From Streptomyces sennicomposti (GTDB taxonomy: Bacteria > Actinomycetota > Actinomycetes > Streptomycetales > Streptomycetaceae): a stretch of 64,000 nt of DNA. The notes below the pieces were generated by a model. It was given only the letters and a program-made list of their open reading frames with translations, was not told the DNA's origin and ran no database searches. This document shows positions 50,226-58,590 of the stretch, piece by piece; the stretch's first letter is position 1, and every line of letters begins with the position of its first letter. The stretch covers positions 62,001 to 126,000 of the forward strand of contig NZ_JAIOAB010000006.1 in NCBI RefSeq assembly GCF_019890635.1. Reading direction: 5' to 3'. A program made the translations under genes and the position numbers.

Positions 50226-50996
50226 GTGAGCGAGAAGAACCATGACGCAAAGCGCACCGCCCGGCAGCGGCTGGCGGTCGAGCGGGAGAAGCAGAAGGCC
50301 TCGGAGCGGCGGCGGCGCACGCTGATCGTGGCCGCGAGCGTGGTCTGTGTGCTGGGCCTGGCCACGGTGATCGGCGTGCTCGCGGCGAACGCCGGCAAGA
50401 GCGGCTCCGGCTCCGGCCCGGTCGCCGCGCCCTCCGGGGCGCTCGGCAAGGACGGCCTCGCCATCCCGGTCGGCCAGGACGGCGCGAAGTCGACGCTCAC
50501 GGTGTGGGAGGACTTCCGCTGCCCGGCCTGCAAGGCCTTCGAGGCGGCCTACCGCCCCACGTTGCACGAGCTGACCGGCGCGGGCAAGCTCCGCATCGAG
50601 TACCACCTGGTCCGCCTGATCGACGGCAACCTCGGCGGCACCGGCTCGCTGCGCGCGGCCAACGCCGCCGCCTGCGCGCAGGACGCCGGCAAGTTCCCCG
50701 CCTACCACGACGTGCTCTACGACAACCAGCCCGAGGAGACCGACGACGCCTTCGCGGACAACGGCAAGCTGATCGAACTGGCCGGCAAGGTGAACGGCCT
50801 GGACACGCCCGCCTTCCAGAAGTGCGTCAAGGACGGTGTGCACGACAGCTGGGTCGGCAAGTCCAACAAGGCGTTCCAGGCCGGCGGCTACTCCGGCACC
50901 CCGACAGTCCTGCTGAACGGCAAGAACATCATCGAGGACCGCTCGATGACCCCGGCCAAGCTGAAGCAGACGGTGGAGGCGGCGAGCAAGGGATGA
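50226..50996 (+). CDS. membrane-anchored DsbA-like thioredoxin-fold protein (second copy)
   Basis: A 256-residue protein with a basic cytoplasmic head, one membrane helix at about residues 34-55 and an extracellular thioredoxin fold. The active site is FRCPACKAFE (CPAC) near residue 100; the cis-proline motif is SGTPTVLLNG near residue 222. Layout matches the copy at 17723-18565, but the redox motif differs. It lies before lgt and may help mature exported proteins. GTG 50226 has no clear ribosome site. Confidence 0.9.
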   Translation: MSEKNHDAKRTARQRLAVEREKQKASERRRRTLIVAASVVCVLGLATVIGVLAANAGKSGSGSGPVAAPSGALGKDGLAIPVGQDGAKSTLTVWEDFRCPACKAFEAAYRPTLHELTGAGKLRIEYHLVRLIDGNLGGTGSLRAANAAACAQDAGKFPAYHDVLYDNQPEETDDAFADNGKLIELAGKVNGLDTPAFQKCVKDGVHDSWVGKSNKAFQAGGYSGTPTVLLNGKNIIEDRSMTPAKLKQTVEAASKG

Positions 50997-51176
50997 GCGG
51001 CGCGCACGGGACGGACGAGGGGCCCGGGACGGACGGCGGGCGAAGGACGGGCGAGGAATCGGCGAGGACCGCGTCCGGCGGCGGGCGGCGGACCGGTGAA
51101 GCGGGCCCCTGTTATGGACCCGTAGCCGGGTTGCCCGCCGTGGCCCGGCTCCGGCTGCGGTAGCGTCGACCCTGCC

Positions 51177-52250
51177 ATGGAACTTGCCTACATTCCCAGC
51201 CCGTCGCACGGAGTGGTCTACCTCGGACCCGTTCCGCTGCGCGGCTACGCTTTCTGCATCATCATCGGCGTCTTCGTCGCCGTCTGGCTCGGCAACAAGC
51301 GCTGGGTCGCCCGGGGCGGGCGGGCCGGCACGGTCGCCGACATCGCCGTCTGGGCCGTGCCGTTCGGCCTGGTCGGCGGCCGGCTCTACCACGTGATCAC
51401 GGACTACGAGCTGTACTTCAGCGACGGCCGTGACTGGGTGGACGCCTTCAAGGTGTGGCAGGGCGGCCTCGGCATCTGGGGCGCGATCGCGCTCGGCGCG
51501 CTCGGAGCGTGGATCGGCGCCCGGCGCCGGGGCGTCCCGATGCCCGCCTACGCCGACGCCGTCGCGCCGGGCATCGCCTTCGCGCAGGCCATCGGCCGCT
51601 GGGGCAACTGGTTCAACCAGGAGCTGTACGGCCGGGAGACGCACGTTCCGTGGGCGCTGCACATCACCTCCTCGGCGGACGGCCGGGTCCCCGGGTACTA
51701 CCACCCGACGTTCCTGTACGAGTCGCTGTGGTGCGTCGGCGTCGGCCTGCTGGTCATCTGGGCAGACCGCCGCTTCAAGCTCGGACACGGCCGGGCGTTC
51801 GCGCTCTACGTCGCCGCGTACTGTGTGGGCCGCGGCTGGATCGAGTACATGCGCGTGGACGACGCCCACCACATCCTCGGCCTCCGGCTGAACGACTGGA
51901 CCGCGCTGATCGTCTTCCTCCTCGCGGTGGCCTACATCTGGGTGTCCTCGAAGAAGCGGCCGGGCCGGGAGACCGAGGTCGAGCCGGGCGCCGCCACGGA
52001 CGCCGCCGGTGAGACGACCGGCACCGAGGCGGGCACCGACGCACGCACCGACGCCGAGGGCGACGCCGGGCCGGGCGGTACGAGCGACGGCGCCTCGAAG
52101 GGCGAGGACGCCGCGACGCCGGCCGCGGAGGCCGAGAGCGCCGACCCGGAGGCCGCCGATCCCGAGGACGGGGCCGAGCTGAAGGACGGCGTCGGCGTCA
52201 AGGACGGCGTCGGTCTGAAGGACGGCGCGGGGTCGGCCAAGCAGGGCTGA
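51177..52250 (+). CDS. lgt: prolipoprotein diacylglyceryl transferase
   Basis: A 357-residue membrane enzyme attaching diacylglycerol to prolipoprotein Cys. The signature GRWGNWFNQELYG near residue 145 and the early GYAFCIIIGV helix are conserved, with about seven helices to residue 260. The last 95 residues are a hydrophilic Ala/Glu/Asp tail ending in KDGVGVKDGVGLKDG repeats. TAGCGT at 51161-51166 lies 10 nt before ATG 51177. It works upstream of LspA (8702-9412). Confidence 0.95.
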   Translation: MELAYIPSPSHGVVYLGPVPLRGYAFCIIIGVFVAVWLGNKRWVARGGRAGTVADIAVWAVPFGLVGGRLYHVITDYELYFSDGRDWVDAFKVWQGGLGIWGAIALGALGAWIGARRRGVPMPAYADAVAPGIAFAQAIGRWGNWFNQELYGRETHVPWALHITSSADGRVPGYYHPTFLYESLWCVGVGLLVIWADRRFKLGHGRAFALYVAAYCVGRGWIEYMRVDDAHHILGLRLNDWTALIVFLLAVAYIWVSSKKRPGRETEVEPGAATDAAGETTGTEAGTDARTDAEGDAGPGGTSDGASKGEDAATPAAEAESADPEAADPEDGAELKDGVGVKDGVGLKDGAGSAKQG

Positions 52251-52292
52251 CGGACGGTCGCAGGGCCGGTCGTCGCAGGATCGTAGGCAGCC

Positions 52293-52323
52293 GAGGGCGC
52301 CCCCGGATTCCGGGGGCGCCCTC
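52293..52323. terminator. bidirectional hairpin between lgt and the convergent operon
   Basis: A perfect 14-bp stem (GAGGGCGCCCCCGG and its complement) with loop ATT, located between two convergent stops. Confidence 0.8.
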
Positions 52324-52358
52324 GTCGTGTGCGGCGGGCGCCGCGTGGTGCGGCGCGG

Positions 52359-53789
52359 TCAGTACCTGCGGGCCAGGGCCAGGGTGCGGCGGGCCGCCGC
52401 GACCACCGCCGCGTCGATGAAGCGGCCGTCGCTGAGGGCCTGGGCGCCCCGGTCGGTGGTGGCCGCCTTGATGATCGTCTCGGCCTCCTCCAGTTCGCGG
52501 TCGGTCGGCAGATAGGCGCGTTCGATGATCGGCAGCTGGCGGGGGTGGATGGCCGCACGGCCGAGGAACCCCAGGGCGCGGCCCCGGGCGCAGGAGGCCG
52601 CCAGCCCCTCCAGGTCCCGGATGTCCGGGTGCACGGACTGGGCGGGCGGGGCGAGACCGGCCGCGCGGGCGGCGACGACCACCCGGGCCCGGCACCAGTC
52701 CAGCCCGGCGTCCCGCCGCACCCCGAGATCGGCCCGCAGATCCGCCTCGCCGATCGAGACGCCCCGCAGCGAGGGGTGCGCGGAGGCGATGGCGTAGGCG
52801 TGCTCGATGGCGAGGGCGTTCTCCAGGAGGGCGTAGAGCGGGGGACCGGGGGCGTCGGCCGACGCTTCCGGCCCGGGGGTCCGTCCTGGTGCGCGTGCCG
52901 TCGCCGCGCCGCCGCCCGGCCGGAGGCCGGAGCCGTCGCCGGGCGGGGAGAGCGCGCTGCCGCCCGGTGGGAGGACCGTGCCCCCGCCCGGCAGGGGCGT
53001 GCCCGGCCAGGGCGGTGGGCCGTCGCCCGGCGGTATCGCGGGACCGTGATCGTGCGGGAGGCAGGTGGCACAGCCCTGCGAGAGTCCGGTGCCGTGGTCC
53101 TGCGGCCCGGGGAAGCCGTGGCCCCACGAAGGCCCGGGGCCGTGACTCGGCGAAGTCCCGCAGCGGTGGCCCTGCGGAGCCTCGGGGCCGTGGCCCGGAG
53201 ACATCCCGGGGCCGCGGCCCGATGAGACCCCAGGGCCGTAGTCCTGCGACGGCCCGGGGGAGTGGTCCGGTGGCGTTCCGGAGCCATGGCCCCGGGCGGT
53301 TTCGGGGCCGTAGCCCTGCGGGGCCCCGGAACCGTGGCCCTGGAAGGCCCCATGGGGATCGTGACCTCGCGGTGTGTCCCAGGCGCAGCCCTGGTGGGGG
53401 CCGGGCGGCGGGGTCTCCGCGCGGGAGGGGGCGTGGGGCGGGCGGCCCGCCGCCTCCGTCCGGCGGGCGACCCGTACGATCTGCTCCGCCGACGTCACCT
53501 TCGGCAGCCGCAGTCCGGCCAGGCCCGGCTGGGGGGCCACCGCCGCCAGGTCCGCCGCGGCCAGCGGCCCGTCGAGGGCGTTGACCCGGACGTGGACCGG
53601 GACGGGCGGCGGCTCGGTGAGCAGTTCGGCGGTGGCGGCGCGGGCGTACTCCTTGCGGTCCGGGGCGACCGCGTCCTCCAGGTCGATCACCACCACGTCG
53701 GCGCCCGAGGCCAGGGCCTTGGCGACCACGTGCGGGCGGTCGCCGGGCGCGTAGAGCCAGGTCAGCGGGAACGGGACGGCGGGCGTCAC
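52359..53789 (-). CDS. CitE-like CoA-ester lyase (HpcH/HpaI family) with a large repeat insertion
   Basis: A 476-residue protein, against about 270-300 for the family. The barrel starts with WLYAPGDRPHVVAKAL and VVIDLEDAVAPDRK. From about residue 120 to 311 it is interrupted by Gly/Pro/His-rich repeats. It resumes at LYALLENALAIEHAYAIASA and ends with GRAAIHPRQLPIIERAYLPT. GVSIGEADLRADLG supplies the Mg site. CitE-like lyases cleave citramalyl-, malyl- or methylmalyl-CoA; the substrate here is unknown. GTG 53789 overlaps the upstream CoA-transferase by GTGA. It is the last gene of the six-gene operon. Confidence 0.85.
   Translation of the reverse strand: MTPAVPFPLTWLYAPGDRPHVVAKALASGADVVVIDLEDAVAPDRKEYARAATAELLTEPPPVPVHVRVNALDGPLAAADLAAVAPQPGLAGLRLPKVTSAEQIVRVARRTEAAGRPPHAPSRAETPPPGPHQGCAWDTPRGHDPHGAFQGHGSGAPQGYGPETARGHGSGTPPDHSPGPSQDYGPGVSSGRGPGMSPGHGPEAPQGHRCGTSPSHGPGPSWGHGFPGPQDHGTGLSQGCATCLPHDHGPAIPPGDGPPPWPGTPLPGGGTVLPPGGSALSPPGDGSGLRPGGGAATARAPGRTPGPEASADAPGPPLYALLENALAIEHAYAIASAHPSLRGVSIGEADLRADLGVRRDAGLDWCRARVVVAARAAGLAPPAQSVHPDIRDLEGLAASCARGRALGFLGRAAIHPRQLPIIERAYLPTDRELEEAETIIKAATTDRGAQALSDGRFIDAAVVAAARRTLALARRY
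53035..53390 (-). repeat. 24-bp in-frame tandem repeats within the CitE-like gene
   Basis: About 14-15 degenerate 24-bp units encode an octapeptide of pattern x-G-H-G-P-G-x-P (examples SPGHGPEA, PQGHRCGT, SPSHGPGP). Every unit keeps frame. They lie inside the barrel domain rather than at a terminus. A Gly/Pro linker extends to about 52855. Confidence 0.85.
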
Positions 53790-55117
53790 AGGGCGCCCTC
53801 CGCCCGTAGCGCGGCCACCTCGTCCGGGGTGAGGCCCAGCTCGGTCAGCACCGCGTCCGTGTCCGCGCCGTGCGGCCGGCCCGCCCAGCGGATCGCGCCG
53901 GGGGTCGCCGACAGCCGGAACAGGACGTTCTGCATCCGCAGCCGCCCCAGCTCCGGGTCGTACAGCGTGGCCAGGGTGCCGAGGGCCTGGTACTGCGGGT
54001 CGGCCATCACGTCCCGGACGTCCTGGATCGGGGCGATCGCCGCCTCGGCCTTCTCGAAGGCGGCCATCACCTCGGTGCGGGTGTGCCGGGCGATCCAGCC
54101 GCCGACCGCCTCGTCCAGCACGTCCGCGTGCGCCGCCCGCTCCGCGCCGGTCGCGAACCACGGCTGCTCGATCAGCTCGGGGCGGCCCACCAGGCGCATC
54201 ACGCGTTCGGCCACCGACTGCGCCGAGGTGGAGACGGCGACCCAGGTGCCGTCCGAGGTGCGGTAGGTGTTGCGCGGGGCGTTGTTCTGGGTGCGGTTGC
54301 CGGTGCGCGGCTGGACGTAGCCGAGCTGGTCGTACCACAGGGGCTGCGGGCCGAGGACGGTCAGGATCGGTTCGATGATCGCCATGTCCACGATCTGGCC
54401 CTCGCCGGTGCGCTCCCGGGCCGCCAGCGCGGTCAGCACCGCGTACGCCGTGGCCAGGCCCGCGATGGAGTCGGCGAGCCCGAACGGCGGGAGCACGGGC
54501 GGCGCGTCCGGTTCGCCGGTGATCGCGGCGAAGCCGCTCATCGCCTCGGCCAGGGTGCCGAAGCCGGGCCGGGTCGCGTACGGGCCGAACTGGCCGAAGC
54601 CGGTGACCCGGGCCAGGACCAGGCGCGGGTTGGCCGCCGACAGCTCGGGCCAGCCCAGTTCCCATCTCTCCAGGGTGCCGGGGCGGAAGTTCTCCACGAT
54701 CACGTCCGCGCCGGCGGCCAGCCGCAGCAGGGTCGCGCGGCCGCCCGGCTTGGACAGGTCCAGGGTGATGGCGCGCTTGTTGCGGCCCAGCAGCTTCCAC
54801 CACAGGCCGACGCCGTTCTTCGACGGGCCGTGGCCGCGGGCCGGATCGGGCTTGACGGGATGCTCCACCTTGACGACCTCGGCGCCGAAGTCGCCGAGCA
54901 GCATGGCGGCGATCGGCCCGGCGAACAGGGTGGCGAGGTCCAGGACGCGCAGACCGGCCAGGGGCGGGACGGGGCGGGCGCCGGACGAGGGGTACGGGCC
55001 GGGGCCGAGGCCCTGCTCGGGGCCGGTGTGCGGGCCGGGGCCGGAATTCGGGCGGGTGCCGGTGTCCGGGCCGGTGTTCGGGTCGGGTGTGCCGGTCGGG
55101 TGCGGCGTCGGCGTCAT
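53786..55117 (-). CDS. class III (CaiB/BaiF-type) CoA-transferase
   Basis: A 443-residue family III CoA-transferase. GLRVLDLATLFAGPIAAMLLGDFGAEVVKVE opens the family domain near residue 55. GQIVDMAIIEPIL supplies the catalytic Asp near residue 230. NAPRNTYRTSDG and the C-terminal LGLTPDEVAALRAEGAL are typical. Residues 1-48 are an unusual Pro/Gly/Thr tail made of four-residue (12-bp) repeats such as NTGPDTGTRPNSGPGP. The start ATG 55117 overlaps the stop of the upstream gene. CoA donor and acceptor are unknown, but a CitE lyase follows. Confidence 0.9.
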   Translation of the reverse strand: MTPTPHPTGTPDPNTGPDTGTRPNSGPGPHTGPEQGLGPGPYPSSGARPVPPLAGLRVLDLATLFAGPIAAMLLGDFGAEVVKVEHPVKPDPARGHGPSKNGVGLWWKLLGRNKRAITLDLSKPGGRATLLRLAAGADVIVENFRPGTLERWELGWPELSAANPRLVLARVTGFGQFGPYATRPGFGTLAEAMSGFAAITGEPDAPPVLPPFGLADSIAGLATAYAVLTALAARERTGEGQIVDMAIIEPILTVLGPQPLWYDQLGYVQPRTGNRTQNNAPRNTYRTSDGTWVAVSTSAQSVAERVMRLVGRPELIEQPWFATGAERAAHADVLDEAVGGWIARHTRTEVMAAFEKAEAAIAPIQDVRDVMADPQYQALGTLATLYDPELGRLRMQNVLFRLSATPGAIRWAGRPHGADTDAVLTELGLTPDEVAALRAEGAL

Positions 55118-56652
55118 CGGCGGGACGCCTCCCGATGGGTGAGGCGGGCCAGGGCGTCGAAGCCGCTGCCGTCGAAGTCGCCGATGGACGTGGCCAGCCG
55201 GTTCTTCAGCGGGGCCGTCCAGCGCTCGGGCAGCGCGGCCGGGGAGCCGGCCAGCGCCCCGGCGACCGACCCGGCGGTGGCGCCGTTGGAGTCGGTGTCC
55301 CAGCCGCCGGACACCGCCCGGCAGACCGAGCCGGTGAAGTCGCCGTTCGCGTGGGTGAGCGCGGCGGCGATCAGGGCAGTGTTGGGCACCGCGTGCACCC
55401 AGTGGTAGGTGGCGGAGTGGGCGACGTGCAGCTCGTCCACGACGGTGTCGAAGTCCTCGTGGACGGCGGCCAGTTCGATGGCGTGCCGGACCGCGCGGGC
55501 GAGCCGGGAGCCGGGCGGCACGACGGTCAGCCCGGTGGCCAGACAGGCGTGCACGTCATGGGCGCCGCTCGTCGCGGCCGCGATGACGGCGGCGGCGAAC
55601 ATGGCCGCGTGGACGCCGTTCGCGGTGTGGGTGAGGGCGGCGTCCCGGTGCGCCTGCTCGGCGGCCGCCGCTGGGTCGCCGGGGTTGGTCCAGCCGTGCA
55701 CGTCGGCGCGGATCAGGGCGCCGATCCACTCGCGGAACGGATTGCGGTGGCGGGCGGTGCGCGGTGGTTCGATGCCGAGGAGGAGGTTGCGGTAGGCGAC
55801 GCGCTCGGCGGTGAAGGCGCGGCCGGCGGGGAGTTCGTCCAGCCACAGCCGGGCCACGTCGGCGGTGGTGAAGCCCTTGCCGTGGCGCTGCAGCAGGAGC
55901 AGGTTGAGCAGCGGGTAGTCGAGGTCGTCGTCCTCGGGCATCCCGTCGATGTTCTCGGCGAGCGAGGTGGCCGCGGACCGGCGGTTCCAGGGGTACCTGG
56001 CGGCCAGGTCGTCGGGGACGCCCCGGGCGGTGAACCAGGTGGTCAGCGGCCAGTTGCCGGTGGCGCGGGCGAGCTGGCGGATGCCGTCGAGGGGGAGCTT
56101 CTCCACCGGCTTGCCGAGCAGACACCCCACGGCCCGCCCCAGCCAGGCGGCCTCCAGCCGGTCGGGGTCCGGGGCCGGGTCCGGGAGGTGCGGAACGGCG
56201 GACGTGGTGGCGCCGAGCGCGGCGGACGTGGTGGGCACGGTGGCGCCGGACTCGGCGGGTGCGGTGGCGCCGGACTCGGTGGGTGCGAGGGCGCCGGACG
56301 CGGTGGGCGTCGGCGTGCCGGACCCGGCGGGGGTGGCGTGCACCACGGTAACCGAAGTGCCGGGCGCCGTAGGCCAGTTGGGGCACAGCGCCTTGATCGC
56401 GGCCAGGTCCGTGGGTTCCGCGTCCGCCAGACTGCTCGGCAGTTCGGCGAGTTCGTCCAGGAGGTCCTCGGCCAGCAGGCGCAGATAGCGGGAGGCCGGC
56501 TCCGGCGAGGCGCCGGCACGGGCCGGGGCCTCGGGGCCGCCGGCCGCCCGCCATCGCGCGGCCACCGCCTTCGGCTCGCGGCCGTCCTGCGCCGCCTGGC
56601 GCAGTTCGTGGCCGAGCAGGTCCTCCGGCTGGACCCAGGTCAGTCGGAGCAT
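55114..56652 (-). CDS. ADP-ribosylglycohydrolase-family protein (paralogue D)
   Basis: A 512-residue DraG-like protein. Residues 1-100 are a helical region absent from the other paralogues, followed by an approximately 50-residue Ala/Thr/Pro linker of 8-residue repeats (ATAPAESG). The hydrolase domain starts near AAWLGRAVGCLLGKPVEKLP, where the usual GDALG reads GCLLG. The acidic metal motif reads PEDDDLDYPL and the second reads GGWDTDSNGATAGSVAGA. It overlaps paralogue C by 13 bp and the CoA-transferase by 4 bp. Substrate unknown. Confidence 0.85.
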   Translation of the reverse strand: MLRLTWVQPEDLLGHELRQAAQDGREPKAVAARWRAAGGPEAPARAGASPEPASRYLRLLAEDLLDELAELPSSLADAEPTDLAAIKALCPNWPTAPGTSVTVVHATPAGSGTPTPTASGALAPTESGATAPAESGATVPTTSAALGATTSAVPHLPDPAPDPDRLEAAWLGRAVGCLLGKPVEKLPLDGIRQLARATGNWPLTTWFTARGVPDDLAARYPWNRRSAATSLAENIDGMPEDDDLDYPLLNLLLLQRHGKGFTTADVARLWLDELPAGRAFTAERVAYRNLLLGIEPPRTARHRNPFREWIGALIRADVHGWTNPGDPAAAAEQAHRDAALTHTANGVHAAMFAAAVIAAATSGAHDVHACLATGLTVVPPGSRLARAVRHAIELAAVHEDFDTVVDELHVAHSATYHWVHAVPNTALIAAALTHANGDFTGSVCRAVSGGWDTDSNGATAGSVAGALAGSPAALPERWTAPLKNRLATSIGDFDGSGFDALARLTHREASRR

Positions 56653-58583
56653 TCCGGGCCTCCCATCCCGGCGAACGCCCGCTCATGGGCGCGCCGGCGT
56701 CGTACGTCCTTCTCGAAGACTTCCCGGGCCACGTCGGCCAGGGTGCGGGCCGGCTCCCACAGGTCCAGCCGGCTGGCCTCGGCCACCGTCTTCGCCCATG
56801 CCTCGGGGACCGGCGAGCCGAGCGCGCCCGCCAGGGCGCCGGCCATGGTCGCGATGGAGTCGCAGTCGCGGCCGTAGTTCACCGCGCCGAGCACGGCGTG
56901 CCGGAAGTCGCCGCGCGCCACCGTCAGCATGCCGAGCGCGACGGGCAGTTCCTCGATCGCGTGCAGCCGGGAGGGGCGGCGGGCGCCCAGCGAGGGGGCG
57001 CGGTAGTCGGGGCCGACGGTGTCGTACGGGGCGACGGCCGCCCGCAGCGGACCGAGCGCCGACTCGAAGTGGGTGTGGTCGCGGGCCACGTCGCACACCG
57101 CCTCGATGGCGGCGCGGGTGCCGTCCTTCGCCAGCGCCAGGCACGTCGTCACGACCGAGTCGGGGGTGGCGCCCGGAGTGCAGGCCGCGGCCACGGCGGC
57201 CGCCAGCACGCCCGCCGCCTCGCGTCCGTACGACGACTGGTGGGCGCCCGCGATGTCCAGCGCCTCGGCGTACGCGGCCTGCGGGTTGGCCGCGTTGACC
57301 AGGCCGACGGGGGCCATGTACATCGCGGCGCCGCAGTTGACGATGTTGCCGGTGCCGGCCTCGCGCGGGTCGACGTGGCCGTAGTGCAGCCGGGCCACCA
57401 GCCACTTCTCCGCCAGGAAGATCCGCTGCAGGGGCAGCGCCTCCGCCTCCAGCTCGGGGATCCAGCGCGGCTCGGTCATCAGGTCGGGGACGAGATGGTC
57501 GGCGATCGCGTAGGCGTCGAGGTGGTCGCGGACCCGGGCGTAGACGCGTACCAGCGCGTGGGTCATCAGGGTGTCGTCGGTGACGTGGCCGTCGCCCTTG
57601 TGGTACGGCGCGATCGGGCGGGCGGTGCGCCAGTCGTCGCCGTTCCAGGGGCCGACGACGCCGGACACCCGGCCGCCGTGGCGCTGGAGGATCTGGTCGG
57701 GGGAGTAGCCCTCGACGGGCCCGCCGAGCGCGTCCCCGACGGCGGCGCCGACGAGCGCCCCGCTGATCCGCTCGCCCAGCCCGGGACCACCCGCCCGCTC
57801 CCCGCGTCCCTCGGCCCCGTCCGGGCCGCCGTCGCGGGGCGTGGCCCAGGCCGCTCCGGCCATGCGCGGACCGTCCCCGGAGGGACCGGCCCCGGCCGGA
57901 TCGCCACCGCCCATCCCCGCCTCGGCCGCACCGCCACCGCGCATCCCGGCCCCGGCTGGGGCGGCCCCGCACGGCCCGGCACCCGACGGACCGCCACCGC
58001 GCCCCCCGCCTCCGGCTGGCCCGTCGTCGCGGGGCGTGGCCCAGGCCGCTCCGGCCATGCGCGGACCGTCCCCGGGGAGACCGGCCCCGGTCGGGCCGCC
58101 CCCGTGCAGCCCGGCGCGGGACGGATCGACGCCACGCGGCCCGGCCCCGAACGGACCGTCCTCACGGGAGGCGACCCAGACCGGTCCGGCACCGGGAGGA
58201 CCGGCTTCGCGGGGATTGGCCGCGTGGGGTCCGGCTTCGCGGGGTCCGGGACCGTGCGGTGCGGCGGCCCGGGCCGGGCCGGCCTGACGCGGACCGTTCC
58301 GGGTCGGTTCGCCCCCGAGCGGACCGCCCCCGCAGGGACCGGCTCCGGCTGGGGCGGCCCCGCACGGCCCGGCACCCGACGCACCGTCACCGCGCATCCC
58401 CGCCTCGGCCGGACCGGCGCCGCGCACCCCGGCCCCGGCCGGACCGTCCCCGGACGGACCGGCCCCGTGTGCAGCAGCCCCGCGCGGGCCGCCCCCGGAC
58501 GGAACGGTGCCGCGCGTGCTGGCCGCGGGCGGCTCCGTAGCGCTGTCGACCCCCCGGTCTTCTTCTCCCTTTTCAGTGGTCAT
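56640..58583 (-). CDS. ADP-ribosylglycohydrolase-family protein (paralogue C) with long repeat extension
   Basis: A 647-residue protein. Residues about 25-262 are Gly/Ala/Pro pentapeptide repeats of xGAGP type. The hydrolase domain begins at ISGALVGAAVGDALGGPVEGY near residue 268. Motif 1 is GDGHVTDDTLMTHAL, motif 2 is GRDCDSIATMAGALAG near residue 575; both match DraG/ARH enzymes, so it should be catalytically able. ATG 58583 follows 7 bp after the stop of paralogue B. A plain DraG-like domain is about 330-370 residues. Confidence 0.88.
   Translation of the reverse strand: MTTEKGEEDRGVDSATEPPAASTRGTVPSGGGPRGAAAHGAGPSGDGPAGAGVRGAGPAEAGMRGDGASGAGPCGAAPAGAGPCGGGPLGGEPTRNGPRQAGPARAAAPHGPGPREAGPHAANPREAGPPGAGPVWVASREDGPFGAGPRGVDPSRAGLHGGGPTGAGLPGDGPRMAGAAWATPRDDGPAGGGGRGGGPSGAGPCGAAPAGAGMRGGGAAEAGMGGGDPAGAGPSGDGPRMAGAAWATPRDGGPDGAEGRGERAGGPGLGERISGALVGAAVGDALGGPVEGYSPDQILQRHGGRVSGVVGPWNGDDWRTARPIAPYHKGDGHVTDDTLMTHALVRVYARVRDHLDAYAIADHLVPDLMTEPRWIPELEAEALPLQRIFLAEKWLVARLHYGHVDPREAGTGNIVNCGAAMYMAPVGLVNAANPQAAYAEALDIAGAHQSSYGREAAGVLAAAVAAACTPGATPDSVVTTCLALAKDGTRAAIEAVCDVARDHTHFESALGPLRAAVAPYDTVGPDYRAPSLGARRPSRLHAIEELPVALGMLTVARGDFRHAVLGAVNYGRDCDSIATMAGALAGALGSPVPEAWAKTVAEASRLDLWEPARTLADVAREVFEKDVRRRRAHERAFAGMGGPECSD
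57790..58530 (-). repeat. 15-bp in-frame repeats in paralogue C
   Basis: About 48 pentapeptide units (SGAGP, AGAGP, RGAGP types). Two long identical blocks lie inside: 50 bp at 57831-57880 and 58026-58075 (195 bp apart), and 35 bp at 57954-57988 and 58347-58381. The identity suggests recent duplication. Confidence 0.85.
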
Positions 58584-58590
58584 GCCCGAA

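Noticed and set aside
53035..53390. Insertion sequence or foreign gene inside the CitE-like gene
   Set aside because: The reading frame is continuous and the units are degenerate 24-bp repeats without terminal inverted repeats or a transposase.
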